NCBI RefSeq assembly: GCF_043555875.1 | Contig: NZ_JBIGHW010000002.1 | Location: 248,001-312,000 of the forward strand | DNA: 64,000 nt | Direction of reading: 5' to 3' | From: Pelomonas margarita | GTDB taxonomy: Bacteria > Pseudomonadota > Gammaproteobacteria > Burkholderiales > Burkholderiaceae_C | Part shown: positions 6,943 through 15,530 of the stretch, piece after piece | How the letters are laid out: the number at the start of each line of letters is the position of its first letter | Position numbering within the stretch: the stretch's first letter is position 1 | Program-made: the position numbers and the translations under genes | Notes under the pieces: generated by a model | Told to the model about the DNA's origin: nothing | The model's database searches: none | What the model saw: the letters and a program-made list of their open reading frames with translations, nothing else

Positions 6943-9000
6943 ATGACCGCGCCGCCGTCACCGCCCCCAGACAAGCCCAAGTCCGCGCCCCAGAAGGCGA
7001 TGGAAAAGCTCGGCCTGGTGCGTGACATCGACCTCGCCCTGCACCTGCCGCTGCGCTACGAGGACGAGACCCGCCTCACGCCCATCGCCGCGCTGCAGGA
7101 CAACGAGCCGGCGCAGGTGGAAGGCGTCGTCGTGGACTGCCAGATCGAGCTGCGCTCGCGCCGCCAGCTGCTGGTGAAGCTCAAGGACGGCAGCGGCGGC
7201 GGCCTGCTGCTGCGGTTCCTGCACTTCTATCCCTCGCAGCAGAAGCAGATGGCCGTGGGCGCGCGGCTGCGCGTGCGCGGCGAGGCGCGCATCGGCTTCT
7301 TCGGCCGCGAGATGGTGCACCCGGTCGTCAAGGTGGTGGCTGACGACACGCCGCTGGCGCAATCGCTGACGCCGGTCTACCCGACCTCGGCCCAGCTGCC
7401 GCAGGCCTATCTGCGCAAGGCGGTGGGCGCCGGCCTGGCGCGGGCCGACCTGCGCGAGATCCTGCCGCCCGGCTGCGTGCCGGCCGGCCTGCCCACGCTG
7501 AAGGAGGCACTAACCTACCTGCACCACCCGCCGCCAAGCGCGTCGCAGGAAGCGCTGCACGAACACCACCATCCGGCCTGGCACCGGCTCAAGTTCGAGG
7601 AGCTGCTGGCGCAGCAGCTGTCGCAGCTGCGCGCCCAACGCGAGCGTGCGCTGCTGGTGGCGCCCGCGCTGCGCGCCCGGCACGGCGGCCTGCACGAGCA
7701 GCTGCTGGCCGTGCTGCCCTTCCAGCTGACCGGCGCACAGCAGCGCGTGTGCGAGGAAGTGGCGCAAGACCTGGCCCGCCCCCAGCCCATGCACCGGCTG
7801 CTGCAGGGCGACGTGGGCTCGGGCAAGACGGTCGTCGCCGCGCTGGCAGCAGCCGTGGCCATTGATGCCGGCTGGCAATGCGCGCTCATGGCGCCCACCG
7901 AGATCCTGGCCGAGCAGCACTTCCGCAAGCTCATCGGCTGGCTGGAGCCGCTGGGGCTGAAGGTGGCCTGGATCACCGGCAGCGTGAAGGGCAAGGCGCG
8001 CCAGAAGATGCTGGACGCCGCCGCGTCGGGCGAGGCCCAGCTCATCGTCGGCACGCACGCCGTCATCGAGGACAAGGTGCGCTTCGCGAAGCTGGGCCTG
8101 GCCATCATCGACGAGCAGCACCGCTTCGGCGTGGCGCAGCGGCTGGCGCTGAGGAACAAACTCAAAGCGATGGATCTGGAGCCGCACATGCTGATGATGA
8201 GTGCGACACCGATTCCAAGAACCCTGGCGATGACCTACTTCGCCGACCTGGACGTCTCCACCATCGACGAGCTGCCGCCCGGGCGCAGCCCCATCGTCAC
8301 CAAGGTGTTCACGTCGGCCAAGCGCGACGACGTCATCGACAAGATCCGCCTCGCGGTGGCCGACGGCGCGCAGGTCTACTGGGTCTGCCCGCTGGTGGAG
8401 GAGAGCGAGGCCATCGACCTGCGCAACGCCACCGAGACGCACGAGGAGCTGAGCGCCACGCTGGCCGGCACGGCCGTGGGCCTGCTGCACGGCCGCATGG
8501 CACCGGCCGACAAGGCGGCCGTGATGGCGCAGTTCTCCAGCGGCGCGATGAGCGTGCTGGTGGCAACGACCGTCATCGAGGTGGGCGTGGACGTACCCAA
8601 CGCCAGCCTGATGGTCATCGAGCATGCCGAGCGCTTTGGCCTGGCGCAGCTGCACCAGCTGCGCGGCCGCGTGGGGCGTGGCAGCAAAGCCAGCGTCTGC
8701 GTGCTGATCTACACGCCGCCGCTGTCCGAGACCGGCAAGTCCCGCCTCAAGGCCATGGCCGAGACGACCGACGGCTTCGAGATCGCCAGGCGCGACCTGG
8801 ACATCCGCGGCCCGGGCGAGTTCATGGGGGCGCGCCAGAGCGGCGCCGAGCTGCTGCGCTTTGCCGACCTGCAAGAGGACGCGCCGCTGCTGGTGGCCGC
8901 CCGCGAGCTGGCGCCGTGGCTGCTGGACGAGCATCCCGACGCCGCGCGCCGCCAGGTGGCGCGCTGGCTGGGCACGAAGGCCGAGTTCCTGAAAGCTTGA
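6943..9000 (+). CDS. recG: ATP-dependent DNA helicase RecG
   Basis: RecG unwinds and regresses stalled replication forks and branch-migrates Holliday junctions. The 685-residue product has the N-terminal OB-type wedge domain (LPLRYEDETRLTPI onward). The helicase motifs are Walker A GDVGSGKT, DEQHR in place of DEAD, MSATPIPRTLAMT, and HGRM. The C-terminal block RRDLDIRGPGEFMGARQSG is the family's TRG region. I chose the ATG for MTAPPSPPP; an ATG three codons earlier (6934) is equally possible, since neither has a clear ribosome-binding site. Confidence 0.96.
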   Translation: MTAPPSPPPDKPKSAPQKAMEKLGLVRDIDLALHLPLRYEDETRLTPIAALQDNEPAQVEGVVVDCQIELRSRRQLLVKLKDGSGGGLLLRFLHFYPSQQKQMAVGARLRVRGEARIGFFGREMVHPVVKVVADDTPLAQSLTPVYPTSAQLPQAYLRKAVGAGLARADLREILPPGCVPAGLPTLKEALTYLHHPPPSASQEALHEHHHPAWHRLKFEELLAQQLSQLRAQRERALLVAPALRARHGGLHEQLLAVLPFQLTGAQQRVCEEVAQDLARPQPMHRLLQGDVGSGKTVVAALAAAVAIDAGWQCALMAPTEILAEQHFRKLIGWLEPLGLKVAWITGSVKGKARQKMLDAAASGEAQLIVGTHAVIEDKVRFAKLGLAIIDEQHRFGVAQRLALRNKLKAMDLEPHMLMMSATPIPRTLAMTYFADLDVSTIDELPPGRSPIVTKVFTSAKRDDVIDKIRLAVADGAQVYWVCPLVEESEAIDLRNATETHEELSATLAGTAVGLLHGRMAPADKAAVMAQFSSGAMSVLVATTVIEVGVDVPNASLMVIEHAERFGLAQLHQLRGRVGRGSKASVCVLIYTPPLSETGKSRLKAMAETTDGFEIARRDLDIRGPGEFMGARQSGAELLRFADLQEDAPLLVAARELAPWLLDEHPDAARRQVARWLGTKAEFLKA

Positions 9001-9002
9001 GT

Positions 9003-9031
9003 GCGCTGGCGATGCCTCTCGTCGCCAGCGC
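9003..9031. terminator. bidirectional terminator hairpin between recG and a small lipoprotein gene
   Basis: A perfect 10-bp inverted repeat, GCGCTGGCGA and TCGCCAGCGC, encloses a 9-base loop between two convergent genes whose stops are at 9000 and 9038. No strong T-run is present, but position and stem strength suit a shared terminator. Confidence 0.6.
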
Positions 9032-9037
9032 GGCGCC

Positions 9038-9232
9038 TCACTTGCAGCTGTAGCTCTTGGCGCTGACTTCCTTGACGTTGCCGGCGCCGCAGGCGGCGAT
9101 CGCACGGTCGCTGTTCTTGGCCAGCGCATCGGCGTCGTACGCGTTGGAAGAGCCGGACGGCGGCGCGAACACGCAGGCGCTCAGCAGGGCGGCGGCGGTC
9201 ACGGCAGTGAGGATGGTGGCGATGCGGTTCAT
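9038..9232 (-). CDS. small lipoprotein, hypothetical
   Basis: The 64-residue product has a lipoprotein signal: MNRIATI, a hydrophobic stretch, then the lipobox LLSAC with Cys20 as the lipidation site. The mature part is only about 45 residues with two further cysteines (Cys48 and Cys63) that could form a disulfide. It shows no recognisable domain. A GGAAG-like ribosome-binding site precedes the ATG. Confidence 0.7.
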   Translation of the reverse strand: MNRIATILTAVTAAALLSACVFAPPSGSSNAYDADALAKNSDRAIAACGAGNVKEVSAKSYSCK

Positions 9233-9347
9233 GGGGCTTCCCTCGTTGGTTTGAATGAAGCCCGTAGCGTAGGCGCGCTGCTCGGCGCTGTCGCCCGGCT
9301 TGCGACGGGCTGCACGAGGGCGGTGTCAGGCTGCAGCTGCGCGAGGC

Positions 9348-10469
9348 TCAAGCGCCCAGGCACAGGCCCAGGTCGCGCGCGGTGGCCAGCGTGTCGCCGT
9401 CCAGCGGCACGGCCTTCATGCGGCCCGCCACGTCGGCCAGCGACACGGGGCGCACGTCGTTGCCGTCCAGCGCCACCATCACGTCGTGCTGGCCGGCCGC
9501 CAGCGCGCGCACGGCTGCTGCGCCGAAGCGCAGCGCGGCCACGCGGTCGAAGGCACTGGGGCTGCCACCGCGCAGCAGGTGGCCCAGCACCACGCAGCGG
9601 GCGTCCTTGCCCGTCAGGCGTGCCAGCGCCTGGCTGACCTGCTCGCCCATGCCGCCCAGCCGTTCGGCGTGGCCGGCCTCGGCCGGGCCGCTCAGTGTGC
9701 GCTCGCCACCGCGCGGGTGGGCGCCCTCGGCTACCACGACGATGGAGTGCGACAGGCCCTGCGCGTCCCGCTGGCGCACCAGCTCGGCCACCCGCGCGAG
9801 GTCGAAGGGCAGCTCGGGCAGCAGGATGGCATGCGCCCCCCCCGCCAGCCCGGCATGCAGCGCGATCCAGCCGGCGTAGCGCCCCATCACCTCCACCGCG
9901 ATGATGCGGTGATGGCTGGCCGCCGTGGTGTGCAGGCGGTCGATGCACTCGCTGGCGAAGGCCACGGCGGTGTCGAAGCCGAAGGTGGTGACGGTGCCGT
10001 CGAGGTCGTTATCGATGGTCTTGGGCACGCCCACCACGCGCAGGCCGCGCTGGGCAAGTCGGTGCGCGATGGCCAGCGAGCCGTCGCCGCCCACGGCCAC
10101 CAGCGCGTCGACCTGCTCGCGCGCCAGCGCGTCCAGCAGGTCCTGCGAGCGGTCGGCCAGCACCGTGCTGCCGTCGGCCTGGCACACCGGGTAGGCGAAG
10201 GGGTTGCCCTGGTTGGTGGAGCCCAGCAGCGTGCCGCCCAACGACGCGATGCCCTCGACGCGCTCGGCCGTCAGCGCGATGCAACCGTCGCCCGGCCTGT
10301 AGCGCTCGGGGCGCAGCAGGCCGTCATACCCGTCGCGGATGCCCAGGCAGGCCCAACCGCGCTGCAGAGCCGCCCGCGTGACGGCCTGGATGACGGCGTT
10401 CAGCCCGGGGGCGTCGCCACCACCGGTGGTGATGGCGATGCGGCGGATGGTGGCAATCGGCGCACTCAT
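9348..10469 (-). CDS. 6-phosphofructokinase, probably ATP-dependent (Gly/Lys subtype)
   Basis: The enzyme phosphorylates fructose-6-phosphate in glycolysis. The 373-residue protein has the phosphofructokinase order: ITTGGGDAPGLNA, the phosphoryl-donor motif GGDGS (127-131), PKTIDND (149-155, catalytic Asp153), VEVMGRYAGW, and GHLLRGGSPSAFDR. Gly130 (E. coli 104) fits ATP as donor, while Lys150 (E. coli 124) is the residue of PPi enzymes. This Gly/Lys mixture is known from group III ATP enzymes such as actinobacterial PfkA. The ATG overlaps the stop of the upstream LytTR regulator as ATGA, placing it last in a four-gene operon. Confidence 0.92.
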   Translation of the reverse strand: MSAPIATIRRIAITTGGGDAPGLNAVIQAVTRAALQRGWACLGIRDGYDGLLRPERYRPGDGCIALTAERVEGIASLGGTLLGSTNQGNPFAYPVCQADGSTVLADRSQDLLDALAREQVDALVAVGGDGSLAIAHRLAQRGLRVVGVPKTIDNDLDGTVTTFGFDTAVAFASECIDRLHTTAASHHRIIAVEVMGRYAGWIALHAGLAGGAHAILLPELPFDLARVAELVRQRDAQGLSHSIVVVAEGAHPRGGERTLSGPAEAGHAERLGGMGEQVSQALARLTGKDARCVVLGHLLRGGSPSAFDRVAALRFGAAAVRALAAGQHDVMVALDGNDVRPVSLADVAGRMKAVPLDGDTLATARDLGLCLGA

Positions 10470-11200
10470 AGCTCAAGCATCTCACGCAGCAGCTTGGCCT
10501 GGCGACGTGACACCTCCACCTGGTGGCCGTCGCGCAGCGTGACGCGGTAGCCCTCGCTGCTGGACGGCGCCACCGACTGGATGCAGCGCAGGTTGATGAG
10601 GTGGCTGCGGCTGGCGCGGAAGAACAGCTGCGGGTCCAGCTTCTCCTCCAGGCTGGTGAGTGTGCGGCTGATCAGCGGGCGCTGGCCATCGAACCAGGCC
10701 TGGGCGTAGTTGCCGCAGGCCTCGAAGCCTGTGATGTCGCCCAGCCGCACGAACCAGCAGCGCTCGCCGTCGCGCAGGAAGACCATGTCGTCAGCCCCCT
10801 TGCTGCCCGCGCTGCCCGTGGGGGCTGCGGCCGGCGCAGCGGCCGCCGGGCGCAGGCGCTCGCGGGCCTTGGCGAGTGCGGCGTCGAGCCGGTCCGGCGC
10901 GATGGGCTTGAGCAGGTAGTCCAGCGCATTGCGCTCGAAGGCGGCAAGCGCGTGCTGGTCGTAGGCGGTGGTGAACACCACCAGCGGCAGGTGCTCCAGC
11001 TGGTCCAGCAGGTCGAAGCCCGTGGCGCCGGGCAGCTCCACGTCCAGCAGCAGCAGGTCGGGGTGCAGCTGTTCGATGGCCTCGCGCGCGGGCAGCAGTT
11101 CGGCGGCCTCGCCGACGATGTCGGCATCGGGGATGGCGCCCAGCAGCGTGCGCAGTTCCTGGCGGGCCAGGCGCGAGTCTTCGACGATGAATATCCTCAT
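10466..11200 (-). CDS. LytTR-family response regulator
   Basis: This 244-residue regulator has an N-terminal receiver domain and a C-terminal LytTR DNA-binding domain. The receiver shows VEDS near residue 6, phosphoacceptor Asp in LLLLDVELPG (near residue 53), FTTAYDQ, and the conserved Lys in LLKPI. An Ala/Pro linker follows around residue 120. The LytTR part includes FFRASRSHLINLRCIQ and RQAKLLREML. I start at MRIFIVEDS; the longer open frame upstream is antisense-like and overlaps the kinase gene. Both ends overlap neighbours by four bases (ATGA), so kinase, regulator and phosphofructokinase are translated as a coupled series. Confidence 0.93.
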   Translation of the reverse strand: MRIFIVEDSRLARQELRTLLGAIPDADIVGEAAELLPAREAIEQLHPDLLLLDVELPGATGFDLLDQLEHLPLVVFTTAYDQHALAAFERNALDYLLKPIAPDRLDAALAKARERLRPAAAAPAAAPTGSAGSKGADDMVFLRDGERCWFVRLGDITGFEACGNYAQAWFDGQRPLISRTLTSLEEKLDPQLFFRASRSHLINLRCIQSVAPSSSEGYRVTLRDGHQVEVSRRQAKLLREMLEL

Positions 11201-12243
11201 GCCGCCAGTGTCACGCAGACGCGCACGCGCCCGTCGGCCGCGTCGATGCGGCAGCCCGCGCCGTCGCCGCCCGCGCGCGCCAGCCGCTCGCGCAGGTGCA
11301 CCAGACCCAGGCCGGTGCTGGTGGGCGCGTCCGGCATGGGCTTCCACTGGCCGGGGTTGCTGACGGCGATGCTCAGCGTCGCGCCGTGGCGGGTGATGGC
11401 GATGTCCACCACGCCGCCGCCGGGCGTGCGGGCGATGCCGTGCTTGATGGCGTTCTCCACCAGCAGCTGCAGCAGCATGGGCGGCACCTGGGCCTCACCT
11501 GCCGCGGGGTCGATCTGCCACTGCACCTGCAGCCGCTCCTCGTGGTGCAGCTGCTCCAGCGCCACGTAGTCGCGCACCACGGCCAGCTCGTCGGCCAGCG
11601 GCACGCGCTCCCGGGCGCTGTGCGTGAGCGTGTGACGCAGCGTGTTGGACAGGCGGCTCACCATGTCGCGGGCGCGGGCCGGGTCTTCGTTGATGAGCGC
11701 GCGCAGATTGTTCAGCGCGTTGAACAGGAAGTGCGGGTTGACCTGGGCGCGCAGCACCTGCAGCTCTAGCGCGCGGGCGGCGGCCTCGGCCTGCCACTTG
11801 GCGATCTCGCCCTGGCGCCAGCGCGTCAGCAACTGCGCGCCCACCCAGGCTGTCAGCCACAGCCATAGCAGGATGCTGGTGTTGGCGGTGTAGCCGGCCA
11901 GCACCCCCCCGCCGTACGGCGTACCAGGGGGAAAGCTCAGCCAGCCCAGCGCGAGGCCGGCCTTGTTGATCACCAGCAGCGTGAGCTGCACAAGCGCCGC
12001 GAACACCGGCGGCATGAAGATCACGCAGAACAGCAGCGAGCGCGGCGAGCGGTCCAGCCAGCCCTGCCACAGCGCCAGGCCGCGCAAGCCCTCACTAGCC
12101 GCCCAGAGCAGCGCGCCCAGGCAGACCATCACGAAGGTGAGCGAACCCGTCAGCGGCCTGACGCTGGCCACCATGGCCAGCGAGACCGCCACGTACCCGC
12201 TCCACAACAGCGCCTGCAGCGCGGCGCGTCGGGTGTTCGTCAT
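11197..12243 (-). CDS. LytS-type membrane sensor histidine kinase
   Basis: This 348-residue kinase belongs to the His_kinase (PF06580) family that pairs with LytTR regulators. The first 140 residues hold about four membrane helices and no extracellular sensor domain. The phosphorylated histidine is in QVNPHFLFNALNNLRALI. The ATPase half has the N-box LLVENAIKHGI and the glycine-rich GLGLVHLRERL. It lies 3 bases after the hydrolase gene and overlaps the regulator by ATGA. The signal is unknown; the short membrane domain suggests sensing within or near the bilayer. Confidence 0.92.
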   Translation of the reverse strand: MTNTRRAALQALLWSGYVAVSLAMVASVRPLTGSLTFVMVCLGALLWAASEGLRGLALWQGWLDRSPRSLLFCVIFMPPVFAALVQLTLLVINKAGLALGWLSFPPGTPYGGGVLAGYTANTSILLWLWLTAWVGAQLLTRWRQGEIAKWQAEAAARALELQVLRAQVNPHFLFNALNNLRALINEDPARARDMVSRLSNTLRHTLTHSARERVPLADELAVVRDYVALEQLHHEERLQVQWQIDPAAGEAQVPPMLLQLLVENAIKHGIARTPGGGVVDIAITRHGATLSIAVSNPGQWKPMPDAPTSTGLGLVHLRERLARAGGDGAGCRIDAADGRVRVCVTLAA

Positions 12244-12246
12244 GGA

Positions 12247-13146
12247 TCAGCGAGCGGCGGCCAGGAAGCCCTTGACCTCGCCCACCAACCACTCCGGGTC
12301 GTCCCACATCAGGAAGTGGTAGCCGCGTGGGCTCATGGACACCTTGACGCCGTTCAGCCCGGTGTACTGGCCCTCGAAGATCTTGCGGGTGCTGTCCATC
12401 GTCGAGCCCATGGGCTCGTAGGCAGCCCAGGCGCCCAGCACCAGCGTGGGCGTGGTGATCTTGGGCAGCAGCGGGCGCAGGTCCTCGCCCCACAGCTCGG
12501 ACATAGCCTGTGCGGACGTGGTGCGGTCGCTGGCCAGGCTCCAGGCGATGACGCGCTCATTGTTCGCCGGGCTGCGGCTCATGCCCATGGCGCCCTGGCG
12601 CGCACCGGCTTCCCACTGGGCCTGGGTCGAGTTCTGCATCTGCTGGCGCATGGCCGCGGCCGCACCCTTGGCGGCTTCGGGCGACATACCGCGCAGGCCG
12701 GCAAAGAAGGGCAGCGAGTCCACGATCACCAGCCGCTCCAGCCGGCCGGGCTTCTCGGCGGCCATCTTCAGCGCCAGCGCGCCGCCCAGGCTGTGGCCCA
12801 TGATGACGGGCTTGTCGAGCTGGCGGTCGTCCACATAGGCCAGCAGGCGGTCACGCATGCCGTCCAGGAAGGCCTCGGTCTTCACCGCAGGCGCGCCGGC
12901 AAAGCCGGGCAGCTGCACGATGTGGCACTGCACGCCGGGCTGCAGCGCAGCGCAGGTCTCCGTCCAGGTGCTGGCGGCGCTGTTCAGGCCGGGGATCATG
13001 ACGACCGGGCGGCCGTTGCCGACCACCTCGACCTTGAGGTCACGGAACTCGACCGGTGCGGCCTCGCTGCGGCCGACGTACAGCGCGGTGGCGATGGCGA
13101 CGGCGGCACCGAACAGGCCGGCCCAGGAACGCTTGCTGCGGGACAT
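12247..13146 (-). CDS. exported or membrane-anchored alpha/beta hydrolase
   Basis: The 299-residue product has an N-terminal hydrophobic segment (SWAGLFGAAVAIATALYVG, residues 7-25) that acts as a signal or anchor. An alpha/beta hydrolase fold follows, with oxyanion strand MIPGLNSAAS, nucleophile Ser119 in GHSLGGA, and a candidate catalytic His in GYHFLMWDDPEW near the C-terminus. The substrate is unknown; esterase or lipase activity fits. It is the first gene of the operon with lytS, lytTR and pfk. I chose MSRSKRSW over a start 11 codons upstream because it begins directly before the signal. Confidence 0.85.
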   Translation of the reverse strand: MSRSKRSWAGLFGAAVAIATALYVGRSEAAPVEFRDLKVEVVGNGRPVVMIPGLNSAASTWTETCAALQPGVQCHIVQLPGFAGAPAVKTEAFLDGMRDRLLAYVDDRQLDKPVIMGHSLGGALALKMAAEKPGRLERLVIVDSLPFFAGLRGMSPEAAKGAAAAMRQQMQNSTQAQWEAGARQGAMGMSRSPANNERVIAWSLASDRTTSAQAMSELWGEDLRPLLPKITTPTLVLGAWAAYEPMGSTMDSTRKIFEGQYTGLNGVKVSMSPRGYHFLMWDDPEWLVGEVKGFLAAAR

Positions 13147-13269
13147 CTCGACTCCAGAAGGTGTTGTGATGGCCGGCATGTTGCCGCAGCCCGCAGCCCA
13201 CGCCGGGCACGCGATGACGAACGGCCGGGCGGGCTGACGAATGGCGAGAACCCGGGGCCAGCGGCGCGG

Positions 13270-13965
13270 CTACTTCAGCCGCTGCACCCAGTACACCAAC
13301 ACCTCGGTGCGCGGCTGGATGTCGCTGGCGCTGTAGGTGTAGGTGGGCACCACGTTGATGGCATCCAGCGTGTTCAGGCCCGAGACGATGCGGCCGAACA
13401 CCGCGTAGCCCGGGTTGGCGGGGCTCTGGTAGTCGAGGCTGGTGTTGTCCAGCACGTTGAAGAAGAACTGGCTGGTGGCGGAGTCAGCGTCGCTGCGGCG
13501 CGCCATCGCGAGGGTGCCGCGCAGGTTGGACAGGCCGTTGTTGCTCTCCAGCTTGATGGGCGCATACAGCGGCGCCTTGGTCACCATGCCGGTCGTGTAG
13601 CCGCCGCCCTGGACGACGAAGTCGCGGTCCACGCGGTGGATCAGCGTCTTCGTGTAGAAGCCCGCGGCCACGTACTTGTAGAAGTTGGCCACCGTCTGCG
13701 GTGCGTAGGTGTCGTACAGCTCGACGACCATCTCGCCGCTGCTGGTCAGCATGCAGACCGTGGGCCAGGCGGACGCAGCCGACGCGGCCAGGCCCGCCGC
13801 GCTGCAGGACAGCGTGGGCGGGTTCGGGTTGGGATTGGGCTGCGGGTAGGGCGTGCCACCACCACCGCCGTGGTGGTCATCACCACCGCCGCCGCAGGCG
13901 GTCAGCAGGCCGGCCAGGCCCAGGGTCAACACATAACTGGTGAAGCGGTGTGAATGCAGGCGCAT
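13270..13965 (-). CDS. cyclophilin-type peptidyl-prolyl isomerase lipoprotein
   Basis: This 231-residue protein carries a lipobox, LAGLLTAC, then a Gly/His/Pro-rich linker (GGGGDDHHGGGGG and a run of PNPNPN). A cyclophilin domain follows from about residue 70: VELYDTYAPQTVANFYKYV, IHRVDRDFVVQGGG, and SQFFFNVLDN. It should be a periplasmic, lipid-anchored folding helper. The His-bearing active-site block reads IHRV rather than the usual FHRV. It diverges from an FKBP-type lipoprotein isomerase gene 139 bases away. Confidence 0.9.
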   Translation of the reverse strand: MRLHSHRFTSYVLTLGLAGLLTACGGGGDDHHGGGGGTPYPQPNPNPNPPTLSCSAAGLAASAASAWPTVCMLTSSGEMVVELYDTYAPQTVANFYKYVAAGFYTKTLIHRVDRDFVVQGGGYTTGMVTKAPLYAPIKLESNNGLSNLRGTLAMARRSDADSATSQFFFNVLDNTSLDYQSPANPGYAVFGRIVSGLNTLDAINVVPTYTYSASDIQPRTEVLVYWVQRLK

Positions 13966-14021
13966 GGCAGGTCTCCGGTCTGGCCTGCTCAACGGCCCGG
14001 CAACCTCCGTGTTGACTTTGC

Positions 14022-14051
14022 TTACAAGCCTTTACGCACGCTGGCTATAGT
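14022..14051 (+). promoter_or_regulatory. possible sigma-70 promoter for the FKBP lipoprotein gene
   Basis: TTACAA and TATAGT are separated by 18 bases, with the -10 about 53 bases before the ATG. An upstream TTGACT is too far (28 bases) to pair with this -10. It lies in the intergenic region shared with the divergent cyclophilin gene. Confidence 0.4.
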
Positions 14052-14104
14052 CCGCGCCGTCGCGGCCCGCTGCGGCGCTTACCCACCTCTTCAGCCGTAC
14101 ACCC

Positions 14105-14581
14105 ATGTCCGCTCTTCGTTCCCGCCGTGCCACCCTTCTGCTCGCCCTGAGCGCCAGCCTCGCCCTCGCCGCCTGCGGTGGCAGTGGTGGCAGCAGCGAT
14201 TCCGGCGCCAGCACCGACGCCTACGGCTGGGCCGCCGTGACCGCGCTGAAGACCGCCGACACCACGGTAGGCACCGGCGCGCAGGCCGACACCACCAAGA
14301 CCGTGTCGGTGCACTACACCGGCTATGTGTACGACGTGCGCGTGGCCACCACCAAGGGCTCGCAGTTCGACACCTCGGTGGGCAAGACGCCGTTCAGCTT
14401 CAAGCTCGGCGCCGGCACGGTCATCCCTGGCTTCGACCAGGGCGTCACGGGCATGAAGGTGGGCGGCAAGCGCACCATCACCATCCCCGCCGCACTGGCC
14501 TATGGCAGCGCCGGCGCGGGCACCAGCATCCCGGCCAACGCCGCGCTGGTGTTCGACATCGAGCTGCTCAGCGTCAACTGA
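14105..14581 (+). CDS. FKBP-type peptidyl-prolyl isomerase lipoprotein
   Basis: The 158-residue product has a lipoprotein signal ending LALAAC and a short Gly/Ser linker. A complete FKBP domain follows: VSVHYTGYVYD, GSQFDTSVGKTPFSF, GAGTVIPGFDQGVTGMKVGGKR, and ALAYG. It should catalyse proline isomerisation in the periplasm while anchored to a membrane. Its last 8 bases overlap the convergent panC gene. Together with the cyclophilin it forms a divergent pair of unrelated isomerase folds with the same localisation. Confidence 0.92.
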   Translation: MSALRSRRATLLLALSASLALAACGGSGGSSDSGASTDAYGWAAVTALKTADTTVGTGAQADTTKTVSVHYTGYVYDVRVATTKGSQFDTSVGKTPFSFKLGAGTVIPGFDQGVTGMKVGGKRTITIPAALAYGSAGAGTSIPANAALVFDIELLSVN

Positions 14582-15413
14582 CGACTTCGAGGTTGTCGAT
14601 CAGCCGCGTGGTACCCAGCCGCGCGGCGGCCAGCGCCACCAGCGGCTGGCCTTCGACGGCCGCGCCCAGGTCGTGCTGGCGGCGCAGCGTCACGTAGTCC
14701 GGCGCCCAGCCGGCATCAACCAGGGACTGCATCGCCTCAAGCTCCAGTGCGGCCAAGTCCCGCTCGCCGGCCTGCCAGCGAGCGATCAGGTTCTTGAGCG
14801 TGCGCGACAGCCGCAGCGCCTCCGCCTTCTCCGCGTCGCTGAGGTAGCCGTTGCGCGACGACAGGGCCAGGCCTTGCTCGCTGCGGCGCGTCTCGCCGCC
14901 GTGGATGGCGATGGGCAGGCCCATCTGCGCCGTCATGCGGCGCAGCACCATCAACTGCTGGTAGTCCTTCTTGCCGAACACGGCCAGCGTGGGCTGCACG
15001 AGGTTGAACAGCTTGTGCACGACGGTGCACACGCCCGTGAAGAAGCCGGGCCGGAAGTGGCCTTCCAGGATGTCGGCCAGCTCGGGCGGCGGCACCACCT
15101 TGTAGCCCTGGGGCTCGGGGTAGAGCTCCTTCTCGCTGGGCGCGAAGACGATGTCGCAGCCGGCGCTCGCCAGCAGCTCGCAGTCGCGTTCCAGCGTGCG
15201 CGGGTAGGTGTCGAAGTCCTCGTGCGGCGCGAACTGCAGCCGGTTCACGAAGATGCTGGCGACCACGGCACCGGCCGGGCCCACCAGCTCGCGCGCCTGC
15301 TTCACCAGCGCCAGATGGCCGTCGTGCAGGTTGCCCATCGTGGGCACGAAGCCACGCTGGCGATGGAGGGCGAGCGCGTCGCGCAGCGCTGCGATGGTGT
15401 GGATCACTTGCAT
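14574..15413 (-). CDS. panC: pantoate--beta-alanine ligase
   Basis: PanC joins pantoate and beta-alanine with ATP to make pantothenate, the coenzyme A precursor. The 279-residue protein shows the nucleotidyltransferase block FVPTMGNLHDGHLALV with its HxxH motif, then ASIFVNRLQF, GVCTVVHKLFN, FGKKDYQQL and ALSSRNGYL. It is downstream of panB on the same strand, separated by 117 bases that contain nested inverted repeats. Confidence 0.97.
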   Translation of the reverse strand: MQVIHTIAALRDALALHRQRGFVPTMGNLHDGHLALVKQARELVGPAGAVVASIFVNRLQFAPHEDFDTYPRTLERDCELLASAGCDIVFAPSEKELYPEPQGYKVVPPPELADILEGHFRPGFFTGVCTVVHKLFNLVQPTLAVFGKKDYQQLMVLRRMTAQMGLPIAIHGGETRRSEQGLALSSRNGYLSDAEKAEALRLSRTLKNLIARWQAGERDLAALELEAMQSLVDAGWAPDYVTLRRQHDLGAAVEGQPLVALAAARLGTTRLIDNLEVVS

Positions 15414-15460
15414 ATCAGTTCTTCGGTATGTCGGGCCGAGCGCTGGGCAGCTCCCAAGCC

Positions 15461-15522
15461 GGCCCCTCGGGGTACCGACCAGGCTCGCCCGCGTTCAGCG
15501 CGGCGAGATTGGGCGAGGGGCC
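15461..15522. repeat. nested inverted repeats between panB and panC
   Basis: An outer 9-bp pair, GGCCCCTCG (15461-15469) and CGAGGGGCC (15514-15522), encloses an inner pair, CTCGCC (15484-15489) and GGCGAG (15502-15507). The transcript could fold into one long stem. It could be an attenuator, an mRNA-processing site or a dispersed repeat; the sequence does not say which. Confidence 0.45.
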
Positions 15523-15530
15523 GTTTCATT

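Noticed and set aside
12316..13953. 545-residue plus-strand ORF opposite the hydrolase and cyclophilin genes
   Set aside because: It spans two real genes and their spacer on the other strand and shows no domain or ribosome-binding site.
14012..14051. TTGACT paired with TATAGT as a sigma-70 promoter
   Set aside because: The 28-base spacer is too long; TTACAA at 18 bases is a better partner.
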